From Eutypella sp. D-1 (taxonomy: Eukaryota; Ascomycota; Sordariomycetes; Xylariales; Diatrypaceae): DNA of 64,000 nt. The number at the start of each line of letters is the position of its first letter. The first letter of the stretch is position 1. Of the stretch, positions 11,289 to 23,400 are shown in pieces. The stretch covers positions 186,001-250,000 of the forward strand of contig JAJTTP010000017.1 in assembly GCA_023313575.1 (NCBI GenBank), given 5' to 3'. The notes beneath the pieces are model-generated. The model was not told the DNA's origin, did no database searches, and worked only from the letters and a program-made list of their open reading frames with translations. Position numbers and translations under genes: made by a program.

Positions 11289-14200
11289 ATGCCGTCCGTA
11301 ACAAATATGGTGCAGCATCTTAAGAAGGTCCTGGTTGCCAACCGCGGCGAGATCGCAGTCCGCTGTATCCGTGCCTGCAAGGATCTGTCCATCACCAGCG
11401 TTACAATCTTCACCCCTGCCGATGCAAATTCTCTGCACGTGCGGTTATCCGACGAGAGCGTACTTCTCGAGGATGAAGGCCCGGGAGCCTATACCGATAT
11501 GTATGTGCCCGTGTATATCTGTAGACCCATGCGAGGATAAAAGAGAAAAAGAGAAGAATGAAAGGTGATACTAATCCGGTGAGAGCAGCGACGCTATCCT
11601 CAACATCTGCAAGAAACATGCTATTGATGCCGTCATCCCCGGCTATGGGTTCCTTAGCGAGAACACCGAGTTCTCCAGCCGTGTCGAGGAGGCCGGCATG
11701 GTATTCGTTGGCCCCGACGCCAACGCCATCAATGCCATGGGACTGAAGCATACGTCTCGCGATCTTGCCATCAAGGCCGGCGTCCCCGTCGTTCCCGGAT
11801 CCCGTTTACTCAATGGGCCCGACGATGCCCTGGAAGTTGGAAGGGAAATGGGGTTTCCCGTTCGTACTCTCTGCCCCCTCTAATTTGAGCCTTGGTCTCT
11901 CGATGTGCATCCAACTAACACTGCGCGCCTAGGTTATAATGAAAGCGTCCGGTGGAGGTGGAGGTATGGGCCAACAGACGGTCCTTAACGAGAGCGAGGT
12001 GAAGTCTGCCTTCGCCAGCGTAGAAAGCCGATCAAAGCAATTGTTCAAGGACGCGGGCGTCTACATGGAAAAATATTTCCCAAAATGCCACCATATCGAA
12101 GTTCAGGTAATGTTCCAACCGCCGAAACTGGCTGGTAGTCATTTTGCTCACCTACGACCCAGGTCTTCGGTAACGGAAAGGAGGTGATCCATTTTGGGGA
12201 GCGGGAATGTAGCATCCAACGTCGGCATCAAAAGGTGGGTGCAAATTTCATGCTCAATACAAATACCCGCAAAACCTGGCACCAGATGCTCATAAATCCT
12301 CACCTTTGTCATTGTAGGTTATCGAAGAGTGTCCCGCTCCTTATATACAGTCCAAACCAGAGCTCCGTGGACGGCTCACGTCGTGTGCCGTGGCTCTCAC
12401 CGAGCTGATCAACTATCGCTCGGCGGGAACCGTGGAGTTCCTCGTAGACGACCAGACCGGCGACTTCTTCTTCCTAGAGATGAACACCCGCCTGCAGGTG
12501 GAGCACGGGATCACGGAGCTCTGCTACGACGTCGACCTCGTCGTCTTGATGCTGCGCCAGGCCGACTACCAACTTGCCGGCCAGGGGGGCATCCCCGCAG
12601 AAGAGATGGCCGAGTTACAGAAGAAAGGGAACACCCTCCGGGGAGCGGCGATCGAGGCCCGAGTGTGCTGCGAGAACGCGGCCGACAGGTTCTTGCCCAC
12701 TTCGGGAGTGATTCAGGAGTTGAAATGGCCGGAAGCCGGGGAAGCTAGAGTGGACACCTGGGTCCAAGCCGGCACAGCCATTAGCTCATATTTCGGTATA
12801 TCCGCCCCCTATTCCTTCATATACTTATATCATCAGTTCTAGCTGACGGTAATTTCATCAAAGATTCGCTACTAGCCAAGGTCATGGTGCACGCCAGCAC
12901 CAGGGACGAGGCGATCAAGGCAATGCATAATGCCCTCGGAAAAGCCCGTATCGGCGGTGTCACGACAACCCTGGAGTTCTTAGCATCTATCATTTCATCG
13001 GAACGTAAGTAGACCAGAATAAACAGCTCCGTGACCGTATTATGCGAGTAGCTCACCCCCAAAATCCACAGCGTTCAAGGGTGGACGTACCCTCACGACG
13101 TTCCTGGATGACCAGTTCTCCTTCCAACCTATCGGGGTCAAAGTCGTCGAGCCCGGAGCGTTCACGACTGTTCAGCAGCCCCGACCGCGCAACATGAAAG
13201 GCTATGGCGTCCCGCCAAGCGGACCCCTAGATGACCTCTCCGCGATAAGTACGCCATTTCTCTCACCCTAGAATATGATTCGTGCGACTCAGGCTGATGA
13301 TCCGTAACCCGAACAGTTGGCAACTTGCTTGTAGGAAACCCCAGAGACACAGAGTGCCTCGAGGTCACAATGAGTGGCCCGGAGCTATATTTCTACAGCG
13401 CAGCGGTCGTTGCAGTCGCAGGAGCAGCTTTTAGTGTAAAGCTCAACGGCGAGTCGGTAGATATGTGGTCCAGCATCTTGATCAAGCCAAAGGATACACT
13501 CACAGTCAGTACTGCTACAGGGGCTGGTGCCCGTTGCTATATTGCCATCAAGGGAGGGCTTCCAGGGGTGTAAGCAAAATGCCCCAGACAGGCCATCTGA
13601 TCTTAGCTAATGACATATCACAGCCCAGAATGGCTCGGCTCGAAGTCCACGACGCCTAATCTCGTCCTTGGAGGACTACAGGTCGGTCTTGATATTCAAG
13701 GGTAACATATATTCAATCGCTAACGATCTCTATACAGGGACGGCGTCTTGCGGGCCAGGAGCACCTTGAATTGGAATTTTACGATTATGAGAATGCCAAC
13801 TACGTCCAACGTACGCTTCCGCCAGCACTCATACCTCCCACCAGTCCCGATACCATATACGTGATGCACGGACCGCACGACTCAGACGAGTTCATCACCG
13901 CGGCAGGCCGCCGAACCATCTACACCAACTCGTGGAAAATCGATCACAACTGCAGCAGGACGGGGATCCGGCTAGTCGGCCCGCGGATCGAGTGGGCACG
14001 GAAAAACGGGGCGGAGGCGGCCGGCTCGCACCCCAGCAACGTCGTCGACTACCCTTATCCCTCCCCCGGCGGCGTAAACTGGACGGGAGACAGCCCCGTG
14101 TTTTTCCCCCACGACGCCCCCGGCCTGGGCGGGTTCCTGTGCTCCTCGACGGTCCCGACCGCCGAGCTCTGGAAGCTGGGCCAGCTCAAACCAGGCGCCG

Positions 14201-15811
14201 AGGTTACGCTGACGCCGGTATCTTACCAGCTTGCGCGAGAGTTGGCTAGTAAAAAAGAGCAGCTGATCAAGGCTGTCGAAGAATACACGGCTTCCGGCAC
14301 TCGCCCGGATAAGGCGAGATTCTCGCTCGACGTAGAGGCCTCCGAGAGCAGCGTCTCAGATGCAATTCTTGAGAAGCTTCCTGGTGACGACTCCAAGCCA
14401 AGTCTGACCCTCCGCCAGGTACATCATACTTGTCCCGTGATCATTTATTGCCCGTATGGGAAGATCTTGCTTGCTGACACGGGTAATCTCTGACAGGCCG
14501 GCGACAATTTCATCCTCGTGAATATCGGGTTCGAGGAGGTGGGCCTCCACACGGCGATCAACGCGGAGCTGCTCGCGAGAGCGGTGCGAAGCTTAGCGGC
14601 AGATGGGATCTTTGTGCATGTCAATATCAGCTGTATGTCTGCTATTAAGAAGCAAGCCCCCAACCCTCAACCCCCAACCCCAACCCAGACCGAGAACGAC
14701 CTAGTCAGTCGCTAACGAGAAATTTTTTTTTATAGCGATCATGGTCGAGTACGACACCGGCAAGCTCGACCAGCCGACGGTAGTGAGCCGGATCCGGGCG
14801 GCGCACGCACAGCAGCGGGGGGCGGTGGAGCCGGTGCCGTGCCGGCGGCTCGAACTGCCCATCGTGTTCGACCACCCATCGATCCGGGAGTCCGAGGAGC
14901 GGTACATGAAGCTGCAGCGGGAGAACGCGGTGTACATGCCGGACGAGGTGCAGTACATGCAGGAGAACAACGGGCTGGGGTCGCGGGACGCGGTGTTCGA
15001 CATCCTGCGACGGACGCGGTTCCTCGTGGTCACGGTGGGCTTCATGTCCGGCCTGCCGCTCATGCTACCGCTGGACCCGCTGTCCCGGCTCACGTGCCAG
15101 AAGTACAACCCGACGCGGACGACGACGCCCCCCGGCACCGTCGGCCTCGGCGGCTCGCTCTTCTGCATCTACCCGACGGAGCAGCCGGGCGGGTACATGA
15201 TGCTGGCGCGCTCGCTGCCGGTGTGGGATACGTTCTGCGTGCGGCCGAGCTTCGCGGCGGCGGGGACGCCGTGGCTCTGCGAGCCGTTCGACCTCGTGGA
15301 GTTCCGCGAGGTCGGCGTTGCCGAGTACGAGGACGCGCTGCGCCGTTTCGAGAGCGGCACGTACCGCGTGGAGTTCGAGGCGGCGACCTTCGACGTGGGC
15401 GCGGAGCTCGCGGCGGAGCGCGAACGCGCCGCCACTCCCGCCGTCGCGGAGTTTCGCCGCCGCCAGCGCGACGCCAGCCGTCGCATGCTGGCGCGCGAGG
15501 AGGCGCGCCTCGCCGAGTGGGACGCCGCGCAGCAGGCGGCGCTCGGCACGCAGGTGTCCGAGGCCGACCTCGGTGCCGGCGCCGCCGGCGAGTCCCGGCT
15601 CGTCGCCTCCCAGATCGGCAAGATCTGGAAGGTCCAGGTCGCCGTCGGCGATCGCGTCGTGGCCGGCCAGACCCTCCTCATCCTCGAGGCCATGAAGATG
15701 GAGATCCCCGTTGCTGCTGGTCGGGACCACGACGGCCTCGTCGTCAAGGATATCCTTCTCCGGGAGGGCGCGCTCGTCTCGCCCGGAAACGTGCTTATGG
15801 TCTTGGAGTAG
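11289..15811 (+). CDS. Urea carboxylase-like biotin enzyme (BC + KipA + KipI + biotinyl)
   Basis: Twelve exons: join(11289..11500,11589..11859,11933..12106,12163..12234,12318..12795,12864..13004,13072..13248,13317..13569,13624..13681,13738..14418,14497..14632,14736..15811), 1242 residues. Every junction keeps frame, and most introns show a CTRAY branch site. Biotin carboxylase spans about 1-455 ([13 protein letters not shown]; Gly-rich ATP loop [38 protein letters not shown]). KipA/AHS2/PxpC-like is about 473-780 ([18 protein letters not shown]-like block). KipI/AHS1/PxpB-like is about 832-1045 ([35 protein letters not shown]). The biotinyl domain is about 1169-1242 with EAMKMEIPV, biotin Lys 1205. 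There is no amidase/allophanate hydrolase domain, unlike Dur1,2 urea amidolyase. With a PxpA-like gene next door, ATP-dependent 5-oxoproline or urea/guanidine-type carboxylation are both possible. A second Met at residue 7 is an alternative start. Confidence 0.88.
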
Positions 15812-16645
15812 CACGGTAGGTAGAGATAGCTAGGTGGTAGGGCTGGCGCCGAGGCATACGTTGTTAACTTTCATTCGGTGCCAGTGGAGAAAAGAACTTA
15901 ATCAGTTGGGTTTCCTTATCACGATATGTATATATAAGTAGCTACTAGTTAGCACATGTGCCATTTTGGTCAAAAACCTGTTTAGCTGTGAAGGGAGACT
16001 AGGTACGAATGTTTTATCTTCTATTCCTACTTGACCAACCTCGCAACCATTATTGGGACGTCAACCCCCCCCCCGTCCCCATATCATGGTATTACTTAAC
16101 TTATGAGTCCCTCTAGGGAGATCAAGTAATCTCTAGCTAATATAAAGTTACGTGGTGGATAGTGATGTTCGGAAGACGCAAGCAAGCGAAGTGCTCAAGG
16201 TTTCTCGAAAACGAACCTATATGGGTATTCATTACCCGCGAGGACAACTCCAGCCTTTTCAATTCTTCACTTTGTACTAGCATATATCCCGTAACTTTCG
16301 CCGACTGTTATGTATGTGGGCATGTGTTGTTGTTATAGCAATAATTCATGATTTGGTTGTATTGGGTATCTTTTTTTCCTCGTAACCGTCTACCAGTACC
16401 TGTCCTGAAGTAATACAAATTCGCAATTCGTTGTAATGCTGCTACTGCTGCTGCATGCAGACGAAGCCAAACAGAACGGCCAGCCCTGTCTATTACCATT
16501 ACCGCCAACCTAACGTCCTAACAAGCGCGGCAGAAATACCCACTCCCGCTCATTCCATGTGCTGGAAGCTATAGCCGCCGGGAAAAGGTAGATATCGCTT
16601 CAAGCTAGATAAGGGAACAAGGTAGCGTTCGCAACTGGCTTGCTC
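15812..16645. other. Convergent intergenic region
   Basis: This 834 bp AT-richer stretch lies between the 3' ends of the biotin-enzyme gene and the THO1 gene. It should hold two terminators. It contains a C-run near 16066-16074 and no credible coding frame. Confidence 0.5.
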
Positions 16646-19426
16646 CTAAGATATAGTCGCTATGGGTACGTTTGCCTCACCACCCTCTGCCTCGCCCTCC
16701 ACTGCTGCCGCCGGCGTATCGTTCATTGCCTCGTCTTCTCCCGCCGGTGCGCCGTTTAGCTTCGACACCCCATTGGTCTTTGCTCCGTAGATGAACTTCT
16801 CGAAGCTCGAGTAGGCATTGTCTAGGCTGTCGTTGGTAATGACGGTGTCGTAGAAGTGATCTTCGTTTTTCGAGTGCTCGAGCTCTGCCGCGGCGCTGTC
16901 CTTCGCCTCCTGGATTTTGTCCTCCACCAGCTTCCCGGCGTCCTTCAACCGGGATGCCAGCTCGTCGGGGTTGGGTGGCACGATCATGACGAACCGCGCC
17001 GAGTAGTTGTTGTCCTTGACAGATTGGCAGCCCTAGTATGGTTAGCCGAGCCTCGTCTCGACAATGGGTGGGAGAAACATACCTCACGATCTAAGATGAT
17101 CAAGGGAATCTTGCCAGACTCCACCAGGGCATCCGCCAACTTCCGGTTTGTCCCGTACTCGACCCCGTCTCGAGACCTGGTCTCTAGAAAGTAGTCTCCG
17201 TCGAGGATCATGTTGAAAGTTTTCGAGTCGACGAAATGGTAGTCCTGACCGTCGATTTCGCCTTCCTGAGGTTGCCGCGTAGTGTGTTGTATTACTTTTC
17301 CAAATACGTCCTTCTGTCTCTCTAGAAGCATACCCGCCAGCGTGGATCTACCGACGCCATCAGGCCCGGAGAGTATTATGGGCCGTTCGTCTTCGGGACG
17401 CTCCCCCTTCGGCCCTTGGTCGTCCTCAGCCTCCTCATCGGAATCGGGCTGGTCTTGGAAAATGGCTTCGACATTCTGCCAGTCCTCAACCTTGTCCAAG
17501 ACGGCCATCTTGTTTCTTCGGGCAAGCCTAAGAGCCCTCCAGGTCTTGCTAGCCTTTGCCTCGATTAGCTGACCCTTTTCCTTCTCGGTGCTGGCCATCT
17601 CCATGTCGAGATCGTCCGAGGCGATCTTTTCCTTGAACACTTGAACTTCTGGGAGCTTCCATCTTGTCGGGTCTTTTAGTCGTTCCAGGGCGGCCCCACC
17701 GTCATCCTCTTTCAAGAAATTTAGGGACAACGCGCTCATCGGCGGCTTCCTGAACTTCTTGCTGGTCGCCACGTTTCTGATGTTCGCCATGGCCTCACTG
17801 TACTCGGCAGGAGAAACTGCGGGCCGCTCAATAGGCGGGCAGCTCTCGGCTTTCCAATAGACCCAACCTTTATCCCTTGAGAGCACACTATCCACAATAC
17901 GGAAAAAGAAGTATCCATCGGGGCCCGATTGGAGGTAAACGGTAATACGATCCTTCATAGACCTTGTCCATTTTGCCTGTTATATGTCAGTTATATTCCG
18001 GGCGCCGAGAGGAATCTGACGTACGTCGTCGTCGCCCAGGACGTGTTCACTATAAACCACCGTCTTATTTGGCTGCTTGATGTTGGCCAGTTTGGCTTTA
18101 GCCTTGGGGGTCAGAGACAGCAGAAATTCTATTATGATTAGTGCTTGAATGAGAATATGGCGTCTGAAGTATAAATCGCTTATCTATTTTGTAGGTTAGT
18201 TGGCTGATGAGACATGGAGGGAAGGTTCGGAAAACAATACCTCTAATTCGAAGAGATCTCTACTAGTTAGATACTTCGGATTGTAGTTACTGCCGTCACG
18301 CTCCTCGGCGGCCTCGGGACTTTTCCGCTTTTGAGGAAGTATCTTGGTTTCGTCGGCGGTCTTGCTGGTCTTCTGAAGTTTATCGACCGTCTCGAAGGCC
18401 GTCAGGGTGGCCTCCATTCCTTTCTTGAATTTGGTAAATTGGAAGGCGTCGAAGAGCGTCATGGGTTGGCTGAAGGAATGTTGAAGTGACCAGAAAATGG
18501 GATATAGAGCATCCATATCTACGGGCGTTTCAGGAGCAGGTTTGTTCTTGCCATCGAATGAGACAGCTTTGGGGACAACTGCCTTCGGATCCTTGTCATC
18601 CTTGGCTTTGTCAGACTCTGGTTCCGCGTCGACATCCATTTTGTCGGTGGCATCTTCTTCGTTGACGGGGGTTTCTTCGTAGGAGGTAAGATTTTCGACG
18701 TGATACTCGCCGCGCAAGTTGACGGAGCTGCGATCATGGAGAGGGAAACTCTGGAACATGAAGATGAAAACGCGACCACAGAAAGCGGTGTCCTCGGCAC
18801 GGGATAGGCGGCGAAGCAACTCATTGCAGGCTCTCAAGATGACGAGTTTCTTGGGCTGAAAGTTCTTGGCGGTTATTCGTTCCCTGCGGGATTCGAGAAA
18901 ATCGAAGACGATGCGGCATCCCCCAATGGTCTGGCTGTCGAGTAGCTCCTCGACAAGCCATAAGAGCAAGGCGGGATCGCACTGTTCATTGTCGGACAAT
19001 ATGGAGAGAAGATCGAAGAGATTCCAGACGTAGACGAACTCAGGTGAACTGATAGTTGTGGTGGCCTGGAGAGAGAAGAAAGAAAGTAAGAGGGTCAGCA
19101 GCTGTCGTCGGCGCAGGAGGTCGGGCGGAGTTTAGTTTTTTTTTTCAGGTTCGGTTTGGCCTCACAATCAAGTTGGAGAAGATATCTCGTGCTGCTGTTT
19201 CGACGACGGCGTATTGGCGAGCCTTGTCATATATCTGGCCGGAAGATGTATTGGCGAATACGGTGGAAAGGCTATTTAATAGAGACTCGAAGTCGGATTT
19301 GTTAAGGGCGGGTTCGATGGAGGATGTCGGTTTTAACCTTTGCGCATAATCTAGGGACTCCTTCAGAAGAGTATCGACGACGGCCACCTGGGAAAGACCA
19401 GGAGCGTCGGTTGTAGCGGAAGGCAT
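16646..19426 (-). CDS. THO complex subunit 1 (THOC1/Hpr1) fused to guanylate-kinase-like domain
   Basis: Five exons: complement(join(16646..17032,17083..17976,18025..18183,18241..19065,19166..19426)), 841 residues, all junctions in frame. Residues ~90-560 match THOC1: VWNLFDLLSILSDNEQ, LLDSQTIGGCRIVFDFLESRRERIT, NPKYLTSRDLFELEISD, FRRHILIQALII, then LTPKAKAKLANIKQPN. THOC1 is a THO/TREX subunit coupling transcription to mRNA packaging and export. From about residue 612 the same exon continues without a break into a guanylate-kinase-like fold: P-loop GPDGVGRST, HTTRQPQEGEIDGQDYHFV and YGTNRKLADALVESG. The Walker A Lys is replaced by Arg, so nucleotide transfer is doubtful. An acidic linker (DSDEEAEDD) separates the parts. 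An error joining two genes is unlikely because the junction is within one exon, but I cannot say how widespread the fusion is. Confidence 0.88.
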
Positions 19427-20496
19427 GGTGGCGACGCGACAAGGCCGGGCCCGTTCAAAGACGAGAGGAGGTTGTAGTCGATATTGTAGTTGGTGTTGTA
19501 GTTGGTATCGATCGTAGTTGGTTTCGTAGGGTGTCGAAGAAGGAAATAGTCCGTATTAAGTACCTAGGTAGGTTTGTTGCTCGCCAAGCCAAGCATATTC
19601 AAGAGGATGAAATTGATATCATATCAATTGACGGAGATACCCAGGTGAGAGCAGAGGAGAGGGGGGCTGGTGGAATTGGAATCGATACTGTCTTTGTTAT
19701 ATACTTCCGACAGTTCGGAATGAAATATCGTGAAGCTTAGAAGCTTTTTGTAGTTGCAAGGCTGATGGTTGGAAGTTGGAAGTTGGAAGTATAATAAGTA
19801 AGTAACTACATACTTCGTACGTACATGCCCTTCCTTCTTCCTATTATCGTTATAGCGCGCGTTATTCCATTAGAAAGGTTAAAGCGCCTGAACGACCGGA
19901 TCTACTTAGGTACTTAGTTAGCGATAAGCGCTTATCAGGCCTAGCAAGTCCAATAATCCCTGCAGGCTTGCAGCTACCACCAGGGATAAGATGCCCACTC
20001 TGCCACTTCTGCAGTGGAGGAAGCAGATAAGCTAAAGAATTAGTGGATGAAACACCTGAAAAGTCAACACTACCAGAGCAAGTACAAAGTTTTAGCGCGA
20101 ATAGCACGCGACAAGGCTAGAGTCGAGATGTACAAGATGTCCACGGGTACTTGTAAACTTTCAGCGCCCATGACATCGTAACTTCCAAGTAACCTACCTA
20201 CCTACTAGAGCTCTAGGTATTACTTAGTAGGCGCATTGGTGGTTACTGGTTTTTAACAGCTTCAACACCTTTACAACTTCACGACTTCACGACTTTACAC
20301 CAACCCAGGTTTAACAGTTCGCATGTAACCCACATCCGGAAAGACTACATTTGCCGAAGTTGGCTGTCTATCGACAGATACTTGGACAAATAAGTAGTAC
20401 ATTGACAAACATACGGCAACACACCCCCACGCCATTCACAATCCACGATCTTTACGATCTTCACCATCACATCTCCCGTGTCGTCGCATCGAAGCC
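19427..20496. promoter_or_regulatory. Shared divergent promoter, THO1-GuK / Aquarius genes
   Basis: This 1070 bp region lies between the starts of two genes for nuclear RNA-processing factors. It contains repeated TTGGTTGTAG- and GGAAGTT-like short motifs near 19480-19510 and 19770-19790. I could not identify a known regulatory site. No coding frame is convincing. Confidence 0.45.
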
Positions 20497-23400
20497 ATGC
20501 CTACCGCGAAGCGATTGAAAAGCAATGCGAGAGCCGCCAAATCCAAAGAAAATGTCGCTCCGAGACCCACCATCGCCGATTTGGAAGGCGAGAATGAACT
20601 CGCCCAGCTTGCGAAGAAACATTGGCTGAAGCCCACAACTGCTAGGAGAGCAGCCAAAGTCAAAGTGAAAAACGATGTGCTCAAGAATGAGATATGGGAT
20701 GTCCTCGAGAAGGATGGCTTTCCTTATAAGACATTGCTCGTACTCGAGGGCCTTCAGACTCTTGAGAGTTATCTCTGGCCTGGCTATACCGAAGACTCCT
20801 CCAACTTCCATGTGCTCCTTATAGCCCTCATCACCACCGTCAAGGCGAGGGAGAGGCTCGATACCTGGTCCTTATTCGAAGACCGCCCTGCCGAGTTCTC
20901 CAGTTTGTTTCGCCGCATTCTTTCCATGACTCTCGACCAGGCCTTGTCCTTGAATCTTCGAACCCATCTACTCTCTTTCATCATATACGCCTTCCAGAGT
21001 CTCGATTGTGCCAGCGTCAGGAAAGAATGCGCCCCGCTGGTGTCCATAGCCATCTGGCACAACCTCGCCACAGAGTCAAAACGAGAGGCAAAGCTCAACG
21101 AGCTCGCCCAGCTCAGAAAAGCCTGGAAAGCTTCGGGGAAGAGGTACGAGTCGTCAGACGATCCCACAAAAGCCCGCCTGCGTTTCGAGAGGGCCTGGTT
21201 GTATTCCCTCATACTAGATTTCCTTCACATAATATACGACGAAAAGAGGAAATCGGAACATGTCCGCTACTGCGAGCGTTTCGTCGAGTTCATATGCGAC
21301 CTGTTGAGTCAGCTCCCTACACGACGATATGTCAACACCTTAGTACAGGACCTACATCTCCTGCCAGCCCTACGACTTTCGCCAATGTTTAATGATGAGG
21401 ACAACGCCTTGCTCCGCGACCAGTACTCTTTGCTAAGCCACTATGTGCATTTCACAATCGATGATCAGACCGGCGTGCAGTACAATCGCACCGAGGCCTA
21501 CGATCACCACTGTGCCAAGCTCGCAAAGCTGCAACGGACATCTCTGCGACATTTCAAGGACAAGCTGACCGTCCTAGCCTTGTCTAATTACGGTTCCATC
21601 GACAAGAGGAGCGAGCTAGAGAATCTCCTCGCACCGCTCACCGACCAAGAAATTGTGCAATTGGCCACTCTTCTCGATTTTAGGACCGAGTACCCCGAGT
21701 CTATAGGAGTGGCCATCGACCGAGTTTTCCTTATGGAAGTACTCTTGTCAACCTTTGAGAAGAGGAAGACGTTCCAGGAGAATGCCCAGGACATGAGCGT
21801 CGTGCCGACCGAGGACAGCCTTTTAGAACAGGGGATTCTCAGGGCAGATAATTACGATGGTTCTCAACCGCTTGCACTCCCTAAGCTTAGGTTGCAGTAC
21901 TTGTCCGTACACGACTTTTTGTGGAGGGCCTTGATCCTTTACAAATGCGAGGCTTTCTATGGGATCAGGAAAGACATCGATTCCGCCCTCAAACGACTCC
22001 GACCGGAAACCAAGCGCTCGGGGGAGATTGGCTTTTCTGGATTCTCTAAGATGGCACTGCCGATTTCGCGGCCCTCCATTCTAGAGGTAGTACCAGCCCT
22101 TGTCGGTGATGACAAGCCGTCGGCAGTCCGTGCCGAAATATCGATCGACGTCCGCCGCCTTTCCGACAACATCAGAAGGGAATGGGATTCGCTCCGGCCC
22201 GATGATGTCGTGTTTCTTCTCGCCGTCGACCCCTCGACAGCAAAGCCCACGAATAGCCGCGGCAGTGCAATATCGGAATCCCAGAAACTTGGACTTATAT
22301 CCGTGCGGACAGCAGAGGTGGTTCAGATTCTGGACGACAAAGGCAACCATATTAGGGATCCATCAGCCTATTTCGGTGGCCGCAATCGCTCCCCTACGAG
22401 AAGAATACGACTGAAGCTAGATTCGAAAACCTTCAAAATAGACGCAGAGCGATCATCTCAAGGCAAGCCTGATGTATACGAACGCATCAACCTGGTGCTT
22501 CGGCGAAGCGGGAGAGAGAACAATTTCAAGCCCATTCTCGAATCCATTCGGAGCCTAGCTCTGTCAGATGTTCCCCTACCATCGTGGCTGCATGAAAACT
22601 TTCTGGGATATGGCGACCCGGCCGGGGCCACGTACAAGCATCTCGTCAATCGCATTGGCAAGATCGACTTCCGGGACACCTTCCTGGATTGGCACCATTT
22701 GATCGAAGGCCTCCCTGGTAGGACTATCGAGCCAGGTGACGATGTTTCGGGCAGTTTCGGCCCTCCGTATGTGCTGGAATGGATAGACCAGCCAGTACAG
22801 CAGCCGTCTCCTAAGCGCGCCAAGAAGAGAAGAAGAGACACAGAACCGTCCTTAAAGACCGAAGTAGAGACGTACAAGGTTTCCACCTACAAGCCACCAA
22901 ACACTGGACCTTATCCCATGGACGCACCAAAGCTGAACACGGTTCGATTCACTGCTGCCCAGATTGATGCCATAATATCCGGGACTCAACCCGGGCTAAC
23001 AGTCGTCGTGGGCCCGCCGGGAACGGGCAAGACAGATGTGGCAACACAAATCATTAATAATATATACCACAACTTCCCCAAACAGCGCACGCTACTCATT
23101 GCGCACTCGAACCAAGCCCTCAATCAGCTTTTTGCCAAGATTGTAGCGCTGGACATCGATGAACGGCATCTCCTTCGTCTTGGCCATGGCGAAGAGGAGC
23201 TTGACACGGAAGGCAATTTCAGTAAACACGGTCGCGTTGAATCCTTTCTAGAAAACCGAGATCGTTATCTCCAAGAAGTCAACCGCTTAGCTGCCAGTGT
23301 TGGAGCCCCTGGCGCCCACGGAAATTCTGCTGAGACTGCTGGTTATTTTAATTCCGTTTACATCCTGCCAGCGTGGGCGAAATTCACGGAAATGACTAAG

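Noticed and set aside
12843..12863. Earlier acceptor (TAG at 12841-12842) in intron 5 of the biotin-enzyme gene
   Set aside because: It would insert ADGNFIK into the conserved block. CTGAC just after it is better read as the branch site, and acceptor AAAG at 12863 gives the usual FDSLLAK sequence.
14839..15819. Long plus-strand frame inside the last exon of the biotin-enzyme gene
   Set aside because: Arg/Ala/Pro-rich shadow frame of GC-rich coding DNA; the real frame has conserved KipI and biotinyl motifs.
19531..19740. Small plus-strand frame in the THO1-Aquarius promoter region
   Set aside because: No ATG of good context, no motif, no coding composition; probably chance.
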